Assembly (NCBI GenBank): GCA_033085395.1
Contig: JANQBS010000025.1
Coordinates: 215,324 to 279,323 of the forward strand
Reading direction: 5' to 3'
Origin: Xanthoparmelia taractica
Lineage: Eukaryota; Ascomycota; Lecanoromycetes; Lecanorales; Parmeliaceae
DNA length: 64,000 bases
Shown here: piece after piece, positions 25,109 to 36,407 of the stretch
Layout: every line of letters begins with the position of its first letter
Position numbering within the stretch: the first letter of the stretch is position 1
Made by a program: the position numbers and the translations under genes
Notes under the pieces: model-generated
Seen by the model: only the letters and a program-made list of their open reading frames with translations
What the model was told of the DNA's origin: nothing
Database searches by the model: none

Positions 25109-27234
25109 TTAATCGCTACCAGTCACTGATTTTGAAATAGTCTGAAGCCCTACCCCTGCTTGCTTTCTCCCCTCAACGAAAGTCACAGGCGGCGTATATA
25201 CCTTTCTTCCATGAATTAGATAGACCGCCGCCGCAAGCCCAATCACGCCTACCCACACCACTGGCGCCCAATTGGCCGTGCTCGCCGTCACAGGTACGGA
25301 AGTCGGGAAGCTACAGAACACCATCACAAACGCAGAATAGGCAAATGCAAAGGCGTTGACGGGCAGACCCCAACTGCCAAGGCTCCACCGGGCTGGAGGC
25401 ATTTCTTGTTTTCGGATTCGCTTCAGCAGGACGCAGCCGATGGAGATCATGTATGTTGAGAGGAGAGCGAGCAGGATCAGGGAGACGACGATGTTGAAGG
25501 CGGTGGTGGAGCCGAGGTTGATGAGGCAGATGACGCCGGAGCCGACGGAGGTGAGGTAGACGGCGTTGTCGGGGACGTTGCGCTCGTAGTTCATCTAAGA
25601 GCACTTCATCAGTTTACCGGTCCATTTCCAACACTATCCGCAGTTGTTGAAATTACCCGGGATATCCATTTGGAAAAGGGGAACCCCTGGTCACGCGAGA
25701 AGGCCCAAGTCTCCCGTGAGGTAGTAGCTAGCGCTGTGACATTACCCGAGAAAACGAGCAAGAAGAGTATGACTGTCAGTGTTGTGGCCACTCCAAAGGA
25801 ACCTGTGTTGTTGAAGAGGTTTAGGTATGGCGCAGGGGAGTCGATGGCATCATTGAGATCACCAATGCAGAAAAGCATTGTGATGAGCATGGTGATGCCC
25901 ATGGATACGTTGAGGAGGTAGCTCCACCACATGCACCGCGGTACAACGAGAGATGCATTTTCGACCTCTTCAGCTGTACCTACATCAGCGTCTTGAACAA
26001 GGCCCTGTTAGGAACATCATTTACAAATGTGTACAGCGCAATCGGAGCCTGGGCGTAGAATTAGCATTCCAGGCCTCTCTTTCTCACTAGGTCTGGAGCT
26101 CACCCAGATTGCAGTAGAGCACTGTCACCTGCGCGACCAAGCATGAAGTCCCGGTATTACTCCAGCCTCCGTTGTTGACGACTTCCGCGAAGACAGCATG
26201 CGCTGGATTCTTCGGCGCAAGCACCCAGAGTGATATCAATGTCATCACAAAGCCTCCAACATGCCCAAAGAGGGATATAGTCTCAAGCATTGGCAACACT
26301 CTTGCGCCCCAAGTATTGAGGAAGATTGTCAGAACTAGAACGGCTAGCATAATAAGCGTATATTGCCAATTAGGAAAGGCGAAGTTGGGATCAGTCACAT
26401 CGATCAAGGCTTCGACCAGAGTAGTGACAACGAAGACGCTGCTGGCAACGCTTGCGAGCCAACTTAATGTCGACATCCAGCCTATTCAGTGCTTAGCTTA
26501 GCTCAGGTATACTCGGAACACGCAAGTCACGAATTGAGGACAACAGACCTGCTGCGTAGCTGGCAACTTTTTGGTATTCGGGAGGCGCAAACTCACTGAC
26601 CCAGTGGTACTGACCTCCGCTGGTAGGAGCCCTTATTGTGTCATCAGCTCCATCAGATCATGACTCAGACATCAGAGAAGGTTGCCATTTATTTTACGCT
26701 GCCTCATGAGGCATTTGGCTCCCTACGGGCTGGGGTTTGATAAGAGTTCACTTACATGGACTCCATTTCGGCCAGAGAGGCGACAACAGATGAATAACAG
26801 ATGACGGTGCTAATAAAGACCCAAAAGAGGCCACCAAAGCCGCCATTAAGAAGTCCTACACTCAGCGATCTATTCGAAATGAGCAACAAGAATATTGAAC
26901 GGAAGAGCACGGGTTCTGATCGCCTACACCAATACAAACTCCCAAGTAGCCATATATATGGAAATAAAACCTAAGGTCGAAAGAAAATTGAAGTTTCTCT
27001 GGCTCAGTATATTTGAGTCAGGCGCACACAGCCAGAGCATTAGGGTTGTCGTACTCTGAATTCCTGCTTCTTGCCCAAGCGTCTCATATCTGACACGTCG
27101 TGGGCAACACCGCCTGGAGCATGCTCAAAGGCCTCAACCAGGCGCGATGATAGCCCAGCCTCCGAACTGGACTCTTGCGTTGGCGCTTCAAAGTCATTCT
27201 TTCTATTGGAGGTCGCATTCTTCTGAAGTGCCAT
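25109..27234 (-). CDS. APC-family amino acid/choline permease
   Basis: Twelve-helix plasma-membrane or vacuolar transporter of the fungal amino acid/choline/GABA permease group (Hnm1/Uga4-like). Eight exons on the minus strand: 27055-27234, 26928-26998, 26756-26869, 26549-26631, 26104-26481, 26025-26048, 25657-25973 and 25109-25594, encoding 550 residues. Hallmarks: LGKKQEFRRNFNFLSTLGF before helix 1; SVGLLNGGFGGLFWVFI; a SGGQYHWVSEFAP loop; SDCAVHISEEVENA; a TSRETWAFSRDQGFPFSKW loop; and NAVYLTSVGSGVICLINLGS. Exon 6 is only 24 bases and is needed to join the HISEEVENA motif. The reading frame is intact throughout. The substrate cannot be read from sequence. The last exon is C-rich then G-rich. 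Confidence 0.9.
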
Positions 27235-27706
27235 TATGCTGTCAAATGTATGAATTCAGAGGAGAGACCGATTAGTTAAAGCACGATGGCTTTTCAAATG
27301 CACGGTGGAAAATGGAGGATACAAAATTCGTGTATCGACCTACCTACCTTCCTAGACCGACTAGGTGCATGCTGGTGCATGCCAAGTGTGGATGGGGGAG
27401 ATCGAGCCATTGGCGGCCCTGTTCAGGCCCGCATACTGTCGTGAATGGCTTCCGACCAGTCCCTGAGCATGTCCTTATTATTCTTACCTTCATAGGGTGA
27501 TGTGAAAGCAGGATCAAATAGAAGTAGCAGCAGTCTTGGTGGGCGTGGTGGGGTGTCATCAGCCTCACCTTAGGGCTGAACTAATTTAAATCCAGGACAC
27601 GCTAAGACGTCGTGTCCGAAAGCTAACGCCACAGACTGATGAAAATAATCCAGAACATGTAACCTCTAATTTGATATAGTTGGCATGGATTGTTCGCGAC
27701 TCGAGC
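27235..27706. other. Divergent promoter region
   Basis: About 470 bases between the starts of the minus-strand permease and the plus-strand PXB-DUF3818 gene. No gene is seen; both promoters must lie here. Confidence 0.5.
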
Positions 27707-29759
27707 ATGGGAACCCAGTATCTCTCTCCTCGTCAAGCACATGCTTTGTTTGATATCTTGACTCACCACGAGACTTATGCTGAGATTCAAGCCTTGAAGG
27801 ACCCAAAGATCGTGTCTGATTTCAAGGTTCCAGGAGAGCCCAAGAAGCCAGATAGCAGCGCATCACCGTTACTCCAAATTCTGCTCCACAAGTTCATCTA
27901 CGTACTCCCCGGCCTTCAAGATGTTGCTCCAGATTTCTGGACTAATGTCAAAAAGCTCGTTGTTGCCTTGGCTGAAGGCAATCTCAGTGAAAGCTACGAC
28001 AAGGGCTCCATTGGCATTCGAAAGACTTTGTCTACGGCAACAGCATCGATCGTAGAGTATGTCTCTCGAGGTTGCTTGGGTGGATACCCGAAGCATGCTG
28101 AGCAGAAGCAACGCCAATATGACAATTTAAACCCGGAAGACGTAGTCGCCGCTTGGGATGAATTCCTGCAACAGATTATCTATGGGGATATGTTGGACAG
28201 ATTGTTCGCGAAAGCTGCCGAGACAGATAAGTTGTCAGAGCATGAACCTCTGGTACAGGCTGCTCACGAGTACGCTTTCACCATACTGGGATCTTTCCTG
28301 CACTACATCATTGTCATCTCACCTCGAGGCCAGTCTATACTTCCGTTGCTGACGAAGGCGCACAACCTTGCACCGTATTTTATGATACGCCAAACTCTGA
28401 AGGTTGGCAACGCGGCATCTATGCTGAATGGGATGGTAAAATTGATTCTTGCGAAAATGAACATGAGCACCGTTACTTCATGGTTTGGGGGCCAACCATC
28501 TGATTCGGGCATGAACCTGATGCAACAGTACGTCAAAGGTTCTCAATTGTGATATTCCTCGGTCACTAAAACGGGTCCAGGATCATCTCTACAGTCTTAA
28601 GCTCTGACAGTAGCGAACTAAAGAAGCGAGCAAGTGCCATTGAAAAAGATAAAGATGCGCCAAGAAAGGAGCATCTAGCACTGCTCAAAGCTTATGGCTC
28701 GAAGCCAAAAGAAGAACAGCACAAGGACAGATCAGAAAGCGGTACGCTGTCTCTAATTTCTCCTATTACTCAAGGCTAATGCGCCGCTCAGAGTGTCAGC
28801 CGGAGTCTATTGTAAATGCCATACTTACTAGCTCGTCGAACGCTCCACGTCCATCTGACTACCAGCACAAACTCGCTTTAGAATATCTAGCCGTTCAGCT
28901 GGCCATCCGAGATAGAAAGGAATTACTTGATGGTCTCTGCCATCATTCACCAGATCTATTGACATCTTCGATTCGAACTGTACTTCCCGCATACGATCCC
29001 ATCATACGCGGCCTTCACCAAGCTTACGACCTAAGCGGCGGTGTTTCGGACCTTGAAAGCTTCTTGAACGATCTTATCAGTGTCTCGACCGTAAAGAGCA
29101 AGAGCGGAGTGTCGAAGCCTCCTTCAGTCGAAGATTTCTGCCACTTGCTGCAAAAGCATCAAGGTAGTTCGCATAGATTCATTCATCAAGTCCTCAAGAA
29201 TAACAAGGATCTGGCACAAAAATACTACGATTATGCGGTTCACGCTGCAAGACAGTACAGGCAGGAGACGGAGCGCGCAATCGATGATGAGAGCACTGGT
29301 ATCGCAGCAGCTGGCGACTTCACACCACATCTCGAAACCCTTTTCTCACATCTTCCGGAAACAGAGAAGGCCAGAGTCCTCAAGGAGATCGACTACCACG
29401 CAGACTATCTCTTCGCCCTCTCCCACAGCTCGACTCAAAGTATGAAGACAGTCATCCACCACCTCGCGGAAGGAGAATCTGATATCCAGCGCGGCCCAGG
29501 CATGTATCTTTCAAGGTGGCAGACGCTCATGGACGAAACTCCAATCACGCCTGCAAATCCCACTGGGCCCGTCAGATCCGGCAAGAGCGAAAGTGTGAGA
29601 GATGCTACGACTGTCGATATCGATGGGAAGAGAAAAGGCGACGCAGCTAATCTTGAGAAGGTGGGAGACTCGGAAGCTACGCCGCCGGATGTGAGCAACA
29701 CAGTGCGGCTGCTTGTTCCAGATTTTCAGGATGTGTTGAGGGGTGTTATTGGAAAGTAA
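27707..29759 (+). CDS. PXB-DUF3818 protein (Lec1/YPR097W-like) without a visible PX domain
   Basis: Fungal protein of the PX-associated (PXB) / DUF3818 family; the yeast relative YPR097W has been linked to lipid handling. Exons 27707-28527, 28581-28741 and 28792-29759 give 649 residues. The N-terminus (LSPRQAHALFDILTHHETYA to about residue 130) fits PXB. From about residue 150 the sequence (AWDEFLQQIIYGDMLDRLF; HYIIVISPRGQSILPLL) fits DUF3818, continuing through MNLMQQIISTVLSSDSSELK. The third exon is a helical region ending in a disordered acidic tail and LVPDFQDVLRGVIGK. The phosphoinositide-binding PX domain that usually lies between PXB and DUF3818 is not seen. Upstream in-frame codons lack an ATG, so the start at 27707 is preferred. 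Introns are 53 and 50 bases. Confidence 0.78.
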
Positions 29760-30431
29760 ACGGCTCAATGGCAAAGCGTTGGAGAGTAAGGAATGTTCGC
29801 ATCAAGTAGAGGTTCAGAACCAAAGCGCCCCAAGCTTTACAAGACCGGGCGGTTGTAGATAAAGTCGATGGACCCCTCATAGTCCCTAAAATGACCTGGC
29901 CTCGTTGATCAGCCTTGCATAATCTTAGCACTGCTGCACCATTGCTAGACACCAATGTGATGCTGTACAAGGAACTCCCCCATTCTTACAACTAGCTGGA
30001 CTTTGCTACTTCTTTTCCTTTTCGAGCCTCGATTCCTGCATCTGATCATCCACCGTTTTGAAAGCTCACGAACCCTCACAAGACAAGGTCTCGGAGCGAT
30101 ACTTTCCCTGGCTCTTGTTCTGGCGGACCCTTGCGGCTGCACGGATGCCTCTGGCGTTCTTTGCATGTTGTTCAAGTGTTCAGGTGCATCAAGGCCTAAG
30201 CATTGCACTTTGTTCAAGGTGGCTTCAGTGCTCGAGAAGCCAAGATCGAAAGAATTTGCTCAATTATTCTCAAATGCTCCACTTAAGTCTATTTAGAGTC
30301 AATAAGATAGAACGCACTCCAATCACTGCGATTTAAGATTTATCAAAAGCAAAGCTTGATAAAAGTTGACAACCACCCCATTACCTCCGCCCCCTTCCTA
30401 GCTTTCCACCACAACGACAGCCAAATCCAGA
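29760..30431. other. Convergent intergenic region
   Basis: Nothing supportable beyond short overlapping frames; it separates two converging 3' ends. Confidence 0.55.
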
Positions 30432-30971
30432 CTAAAACGAACTTTCAGAACCGCTGACATAATCACCGGCCCCAGCATCGACCACAGGCGCCACTGCCCC
30501 TCTCCCTGTGAAAGGAACACACCCCAACGCCTTATTTCCATCCAGCGTCGCAGAAAAGAACCCAGCGATGAACGGCGCCACACCAATTTTCTCCTTTTCA
30601 AACCTGTCGATCAGTGCCATCATCCGATCGTGTTGCTCATTGATGACATCGCACGGCTCCTGTTTGGGCGTGAAGTCACGTCTGCGGACGGGGAGGGTGC
30701 CCGGGCACCCGATCGATTGTCGTCCAGCGCTAACGGCCGTGTAGTAGCCGGCTAGGTAAGGAGGGACGCTGATGTTTTGCGCTTTGAGCTTGGCCATTTC
30801 GGCGAGTTGCTCGCTGAGGATGTTGTTGCCTTGCTCGCAAGCGAAGGCGGCGGGTTTAGGGCCGGTGGTGGTACTGTTGGCTTCTGCTGCGTCTCGGGTT
30901 TCGATAAAGGCTGGAAAGGCTGATGCGCAGGCGGTGGCAGAGAGGAAGAGGAGGATGGAGGTGAGCTGCAT
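30432..30971 (-). CDS. Small secreted protein with an internal duplication (unknown family)
   Basis: A 179-residue protein with a clear signal peptide (MQLTSILLFLSATACASA). The mature part holds two related units. Unit 1 (about residues 45-93) starts CEQGNNILSEQLAEMAKL and ends IGC. Unit 2 (about residues 110-159) starts CDVINEQHDRMMALIDRF and ends LGC. Each has one cysteine at its start and one at its end, a helical middle, and a V-P-(Y/F)-(L/I)-A-G-(Y/F) core, so a disulphide per unit is plausible. An Arg-Arg-Arg between the units could be a Kex2-type processing site. A short Gly/Ser tail follows. The frame is a single exon; an upstream in-frame ATG at 31163 exists, but only 30971 gives a good signal peptide. 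I recognise no named family. Effector-like features are seen; the role is unknown. Confidence 0.78.
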   Translation of the reverse strand: MQLTSILLFLSATACASAFPAFIETRDAAEANSTTTGPKPAAFACEQGNNILSEQLAEMAKLKAQNISVPPYLAGYYTAVSAGRQSIGCPGTLPVRRRDFTPKQEPCDVINEQHDRMMALIDRFEKEKIGVAPFIAGFFSATLDGNKALGCVPFTGRGAVAPVVDAGAGDYVSGSESSF

Positions 30972-32914
30972 CTTGAGGGTTACGGTGGATATGAGCTGCC
31001 TGAGGCGGTTAGGTAGTGTCACAGTTGATTGCTGCAGATGACTTACTGAAGAATTATTGTATGATCCGATCCCCAAAGTCAGTGAGATGACAGATTGCTG
31101 GTTTCGAGGGTCAAAATTTGTGATAATAATGTGGCAGGACGAAAATATATTACGGAAGGACACCTCAAATAGTCATGACATCTACGTAAGCTGAGCCTGA
31201 TGAGGGCCGCAAGCCTCTGCAATAAACATTATCCGACGTAAAGCAGAGAGAATAGAAGGCTTTCTAAAAAAAAGTGGTTCTAGCAGCAAGTCAACAAACG
31301 GGTAGTAGATGCTTTTACACATCAGAAGTTGGCTTTCGGAACTTGACAGTTAGCAGATGTTGTTCTGTATTGAATTTCATGATAGAGCTGAATGAGTGAC
31401 TGACATTTGAGGCGGCTGTGGTACATCTTGGAACCGTGGTTCGGTCCAGCCGTTGTCATGCCATCTGGGTGGAAGGAGCGCATGAAATTTGAAGCTGACA
31501 CCAGCAGGGCGGTCCGAGTGGAGATGATATGGCCGCCATCACTTAGAAGAGGTAAGTTACACTCCTGTCACATATTTCTTCGTACAAGCCCAGCGCTTGT
31601 TTTAAGTCTAATACCTTTCGCACTTGTGGAAAGACGCCTCTGTACATACTCTTGACAATTATGCGACTACGAGATAGGCTTACTATTCAACTGACTAGCG
31701 CAGATGCTTTCAAGAAAGCAACGACAGATGGCTTGGTGGTTGAACATCGGCGGAAGTATATAACATAAGAGGACATAATTCCAGTACTGTGCATTGTTGC
31801 GCACCGGAGACTGGGGAACGGAGAAACGTTCCACCGCTGGGCTGTCTTCCAGAGACAACATCAACTCCGTTCTGGACTCATCTCGGCCCTGAATACCATA
31901 AAAAAAATCTGCTCAATGGCATGATGGACGCTCGCCATCGGACCTTGTCAGCTCTTGCAAACATTGCTGCGCCGTGTATGGGCATCTGAGCAGAAATCAT
32001 AAACCTGGCTAGTAAATGACCATTGATAAGCGTAGGGAACTAATCGATAGCATGAGCTTAAAAGGGTGCAACACAGCAAAGACTTTGTCCGTAAGGTATG
32101 AGGACATGGGCCCAGAAAGACCACGCTGGCGAAGAGTGACGGCAGAGATAACAATTTGGAGATACTTTTGAAATGGTGAGCTGAGACTTCTTCTTTTCTT
32201 TTCTTCTTCTCTTTATCTTCTTTGAATCAAAAGGCACTAAGCTTCAAATGTCCAGCGAAAACGATCTTCTCGTATATGTCATTGGGTCTTTCATATGTTT
32301 TCAAATTCAGACACCAAGTCTGCCTGACTAGCCTCTATGCTAATCACGAATGCCTCAGTTCCTAAAGTGTTGGTCCTCACTGCTGTCCTTGATTCCTTGA
32401 ATGCATTAGCAACCAGACTGGGCCAGGGTTCTATGTAGGAAATACAAAGTGAAAAATAGGTTGCATGCCGATCATTTACGTATCGGCTCATTTGCTACCC
32501 AGTCCATCTTAGAAAGACTGAGGACTGTCGAGAATCGCCGTTAAAGGATCGTTGGATTGAGATGTATCAAAGCATAGCCACCATTCGGGGAGATGAACTG
32601 ATCGCTGGAGTGGCTTCCTCTGACGTTCCCTTACCAATAAAGATAAGCAGCGTCTGCTCAAGCTTTCCAGGCTCTTTTCTCGGAAGAAGGGTATCCCAAC
32701 CACAATCTACCCTTGACGGTGTGAGTATGTCTCAACCCTATCGATGCAATGGAGAGTCTAATAATAGGTAGAATTAGCGTCTAGTGGGTGATCCTCGGTT
32801 GAAACGTAAGGGCACACTCAAAAGTGCAAGAACGCTCGAATGTTACTAAAAGAGGCATGTTTTCAACGTTGATATGATTCCTTGTTTCTTTTGACTAAGC
32901 CATGAACAGCCCAG
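30972..32914. other. Gene-poor interval
   Basis: No supported gene. Its right end should contain the missing first exon and promoter of the methyltransferase at 32915; no convincing candidate was found. Confidence 0.5.
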
Positions 32915-33764
32915 TATACGGCGGAGACAGGTACCGGCCCACCAGCCCAGGCCCTGCTTTCCCAGTGCGGCCTGCTACCTACCCAACCAGCCGGTTCGGT
33001 GATCCTTGACATCGCTTGTGGGGCAGGAGTTGTCACCGCTCGCATGATGGAAAATGGTGGTCTTGGCAAAAAAGACTTCAGCGTCGTTTGTGGCGACCTC
33101 GACCAGACTATGGTTGACTTGGCAGCGCAGAGAATCAAGGAAAACGGCTGGCCGGCTAAAGCAGAACTACTAGACGCTCAAGTGACAACCTTTCTTTTTT
33201 CTACATCGAGAAAAGACCAGGTGCTGACCGTGGAGACCGCTGAAGAATCTTCCTTACAGCGACAACTACTTTACCCATGTCCTTATGAATTTTGGGCCTC
33301 AATTAGTGCAGGATCCCCACAAAGCTCTGACAGGTAAGTCAATCACGAATCCATACCACCAGCTCGCTGACGCAGAGCCGTAATTAGAGACTCATCGAGT
33401 AATGCGCAACGGAGGTCACACAGGGTTTACCTGCTGGACTAAGCCGGGATGGGTCCCATCTCTTCAGGAAGCCATCCCATCTTGGAATCCACCGCCCTTT
33501 TCATCCAACCCTTGGTATGACCCTGAAGCCGTTAGAAGAAATCTCGAGATGATAGGCTTCTCAGAAGTCAACGATACAACACTCGAGTTCAAAACCAAGG
33601 AAATGGAAATCGAAGGGTACTTAGAACTCATGAAGCTACTTTTGAGTAAAGTATTGGTCGGTGAAAATGCTGATGCGTATGATAAGCTCATGAGAGCCAA
33701 GTACGAGCGTGGGGAAACGGATATGGATTGGCAGGCGGTCGTTGTGAATGCCGTGAAGCCTTGA
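32915..33764 (+). CDS. SAM-dependent methyltransferase (first exon not found)
   Basis: Class I methyltransferase of the small-molecule type common in fungal metabolism. Exons 32915-33181, 33246-33333 and 33388-33764 give 243 residues from a splice acceptor (GACTAAG...CCCAG) onward. Motifs: a TAETGTGPPAQALL lead, the SAM-binding motif I VILDIACGAGVVTARM, the acidic CGDLDQTM, then NLPYSDNYFTHVLMNFGPQL and THRVMRNGGHTGFTCW. The downstream part ends at a TGA at 33762. The in-frame codons just upstream of 32915 include a stop, so a short first exon must exist or the gene has lost its start. The substrate is unknown. Neighbours to the right (VOC protein, broken P450) hint at a former metabolic cluster; that is inference. 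Confidence 0.72.
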
Positions 33765-34352
33765 TAGGAGCAAGCCGAAGTCTGTCCTGCGAGACCTTGT
33801 TTGAGCATTTTGATGGCCAACTGCAATCGCATATCTTTCGGTGCCGGCCCTGTGAACCCAATACGGCTGGCTGTCATTTGCATCAAGTGCGTGAAGTAGT
33901 GACTCTGGGCGCGGAAGCCCCGAATGCTAAAATCCCCATCGCTGGCGGTGTGGTGTTCCCGCGATCCAGAGGCGCTACTCTAGGCAATGAATAGGCGGCG
34001 TTTCAAAACCATGGTCAACTCCAGTTCTCGGGTCTACTAACACACAAAAACGAGGAATAATCGACTCGGTTTGAGGGTCAGAACATTCACGAGTATGAAA
34101 GTATACTATAAGCGAGTAGGCCCAAATTGACCCTAGTATCCCATAGCATGATGGTGGTCTCCGGAACAGGAACCCATGAGAGGGCCAATATGTCTGTTGG
34201 CTCTCAATGACTTCGAGTCTTCCTTTTTCATTAGGGGCCTTTTAGTCTCCCGGTAGCTGCCGCAGATACGTCACTTTGCAGGAAACTACGTGAAGTGAAT
34301 CTAGGCAGGCAGTGCTCTTACCGCCAAAATACCCCAATCAACCACGCAAATC
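33765..34352. other. Intergenic region
   Basis: No gene seen. It holds the methyltransferase 3' end and the promoter of the VOC gene. Confidence 0.5.
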
Positions 34353-34969
34353 ATGGGGACTCTGCGTAGCTCCTTCCTCGGCTCCATCGCCGAAATATGC
34401 ATCGTGAGTGGCGACCACAAGAAAACAATGGACGGCCTGCTCCGGCTCGGCATTGGGCCGTTCCAGGTCTTCGACTTCACGCCAGCTACAGTCCTAGAAC
34501 GTTATTTCCACGGCCAAGCAGGCTCGTTTGAACTGAAGGTGTGCTTCGCAAAGCACGGAGGCTTGACCTTTGAGATCATGCAGCCGACAAGCGGAGAGAG
34601 TCTGATGGCGGAGTACTTGGACCAGGTAGCTGTAGAGACTCCCACTATTATATAACAGGAGCTGACACGAGAAAGAGACGTGGAGAAGGAGGCGTGCAGC
34701 ATATAGCTTTCGACTGCAAGAATGTGCCGATGAAGGAGCGCAAGAGGGAAATGCGCGAAAGGGGGTTCGAGCCGGTGATGGAAGGGGCTTGGAAGGGGAG
34801 AAAAGGCACATGTAATTTTTGTTTCTTTGACACCGAAGCCAGCACGGGTACCGTTTTCGAAAGCATTGAGTTCTCGGATGATTGGGAGGATCCGGATTTT
34901 GAATGGTATCCGCAACCGCCAATAAAGGACGCTTCCTACGATGCAGGACAGGACGTAAAGAAGCAATAG
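34353..34969 (+). CDS. VOC (glyoxalase/bleomycin-resistance fold) protein
   Basis: Small metal-dependent-fold protein of the vicinal oxygen chelate superfamily, 188 residues. Exons 34353-34625 and 34676-34969 are joined through a 50-base intron with an AGCTGACAC branch site. The first half opens with LGSIAEICIVSGDHKKTMDG and reaches LTFEIMQP; the second has GGVQHIAFDC and TGTVFESIEF. The Glu-His-Glu set in these strands fits the VOC metal site. Relatives include glyoxalase I, methylmalonyl-CoA epimerase and natural-product-modifying enzymes; the sequence alone does not say which. An acidic WYPQPP tail follows. The gene lies just left of a broken P450. Confidence 0.75.
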
Positions 34970-35271
34970 TATAACTCACTGCTGGTCTACAGCGATAAGT
35001 GAAATGGGGTTTGTGCCGTTGAATATGTTACTTGGCGGGTCCATCTGTTCTTTCTGAACGGCACGCAGACCGAGTACGGGAGCATGATTAGCAGCCTCAT
35101 TCTCTACCAGGTTGTGTGTCAATGCGACCATTTTCAATCAAGGCTTCATGTCTAGATGTGGAAAATTCCCTGTTTGATCGCGATGATTATATGTGCTGAG
35201 ATTTATCCATTCATGCGCCCAGAAATTCCTGGCAAGAAGCCAAGCCTAAATACTGGTAGTACTATCAACCT
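34970..35271. other. Short intergenic region
   Basis: About 300 bases between the VOC gene and the P450 remnant, with nothing clear in it. A decayed P450 N-terminus might lie here but is not recognisable. Confidence 0.4.
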
Positions 35272-36407
35272 TTGCTGCGCCTCAAATACTTGCCAATGCT
35301 CAGATCCACACAGATGTACTCGCCAATACCGGGACAATTGCTGAAATGTGTGAGCCTAAAACTTCTGAGGGAGAGCCATATTTCGACTATCTTGCCCGAG
35401 TCGAGCGATTCAGCTGCATTAAGGCTGGGAAGATGCAGGCCAGAAAGTAGAGCGCGTCCGGCTAAAAGACAAAGGAAGCTGGGGATCTCTCACATTTACT
35501 CGAAATCCTATCTGCTCTCCTCAAGCACCGTTCCGAGGACTACCAACCAGATGATCAAGGATCGCCTCCTTCAATCTATCGAGCAATTTGTGCAATGCCA
35601 GGAAGCTGTCGATCCACTCGTTGCTCAGCGTAGTAGGATGGATATAATTACGGTCTATCTCTTCGAACCAAACAATGGTGCCAACTTCATAGAGCTCGAA
35701 GATGAGCGCAATGTCTGGAGGGCTAAAGATACCGGAGTTCGCGAGCGGGAAGAAGCTGCTTGAGATGCTCGTTGTGGACATTGTCCCGCCATGGAAGATC
35801 GCAGCAGAGTGAGAAGTCGAGGATTGGTGTATGCAGGTGTGAGCAGAGGCCGACATGCGCACGCACAACGTAAACGAACCGGAAAAAGTTGTTGAGGTAC
35901 ATCTGCTGACCACTACGAGGAGAGCTTCCAAGTCAACGGGGCCTAAAGTAGAGGTGCTCGGTTCCCAAATTAGCTGTTGAGCAAGAGCGCAGGAACGGGT
36001 TTGCAAGTGAGATCATGGACCATATCAGTAAGTATCCACCTGCTCACCTGCAAAACAATGTCATAGTGAAGATGCGTCCTATTCTGATATGTCGTCTACA
36101 CAGCTAACCACGAAACAGTGGGCGTACATTTATACCAACCTGACCTACCATATCGCCCAGCATCCCTCGATCCAAGACTGCTTGCACATCGAGCTTCGCC
36201 GCAATACCGCTCTGAACAGCCTTGAGATTCCTTGATAACCTCTCCTTGCTCGAAGCTGTTGTATTGGAGACGCACCGGCTGACGCCCAGTATCGCAGGCC
36301 GATTAATACGCGATACGCTATTGCAGAGGTGCGGGTACTTCAAACCGGGTGGAGTGAGAGAAACGGGGAAGCGACTGTTTAGGACAGCATTCTGCTACTT
36401 GGCGTAA
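35272..36407 (+). pseudogene. Cytochrome P450 gene remnant, broken and lacking the heme-binding end
   Basis: Plus-strand pieces match consecutive parts of a fungal P450. Frame 35272-35763 carries ISHIYSKSYLLSSSTVPRTT and RMDIITVYLFEPNNGANFIE. Near 36,000 comes SEIMDHI followed by a GTAAGT intron. From 36,120 come WAYIYTNLTYHIAQHPSIQ and, after a one-base frame change near 36,230, LLEAVVLETHRLTPSIAGRL with the ExxR helix (Glu-Thr-His-Arg). Between 35,763 and 36,000 several stops interrupt. The frame ends at 36407, and I see no Phe-x-x-Gly...Cys heme-binding loop downstream. Whatever reaction it ran, no functional enzyme can come from this copy. Confidence 0.65.
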
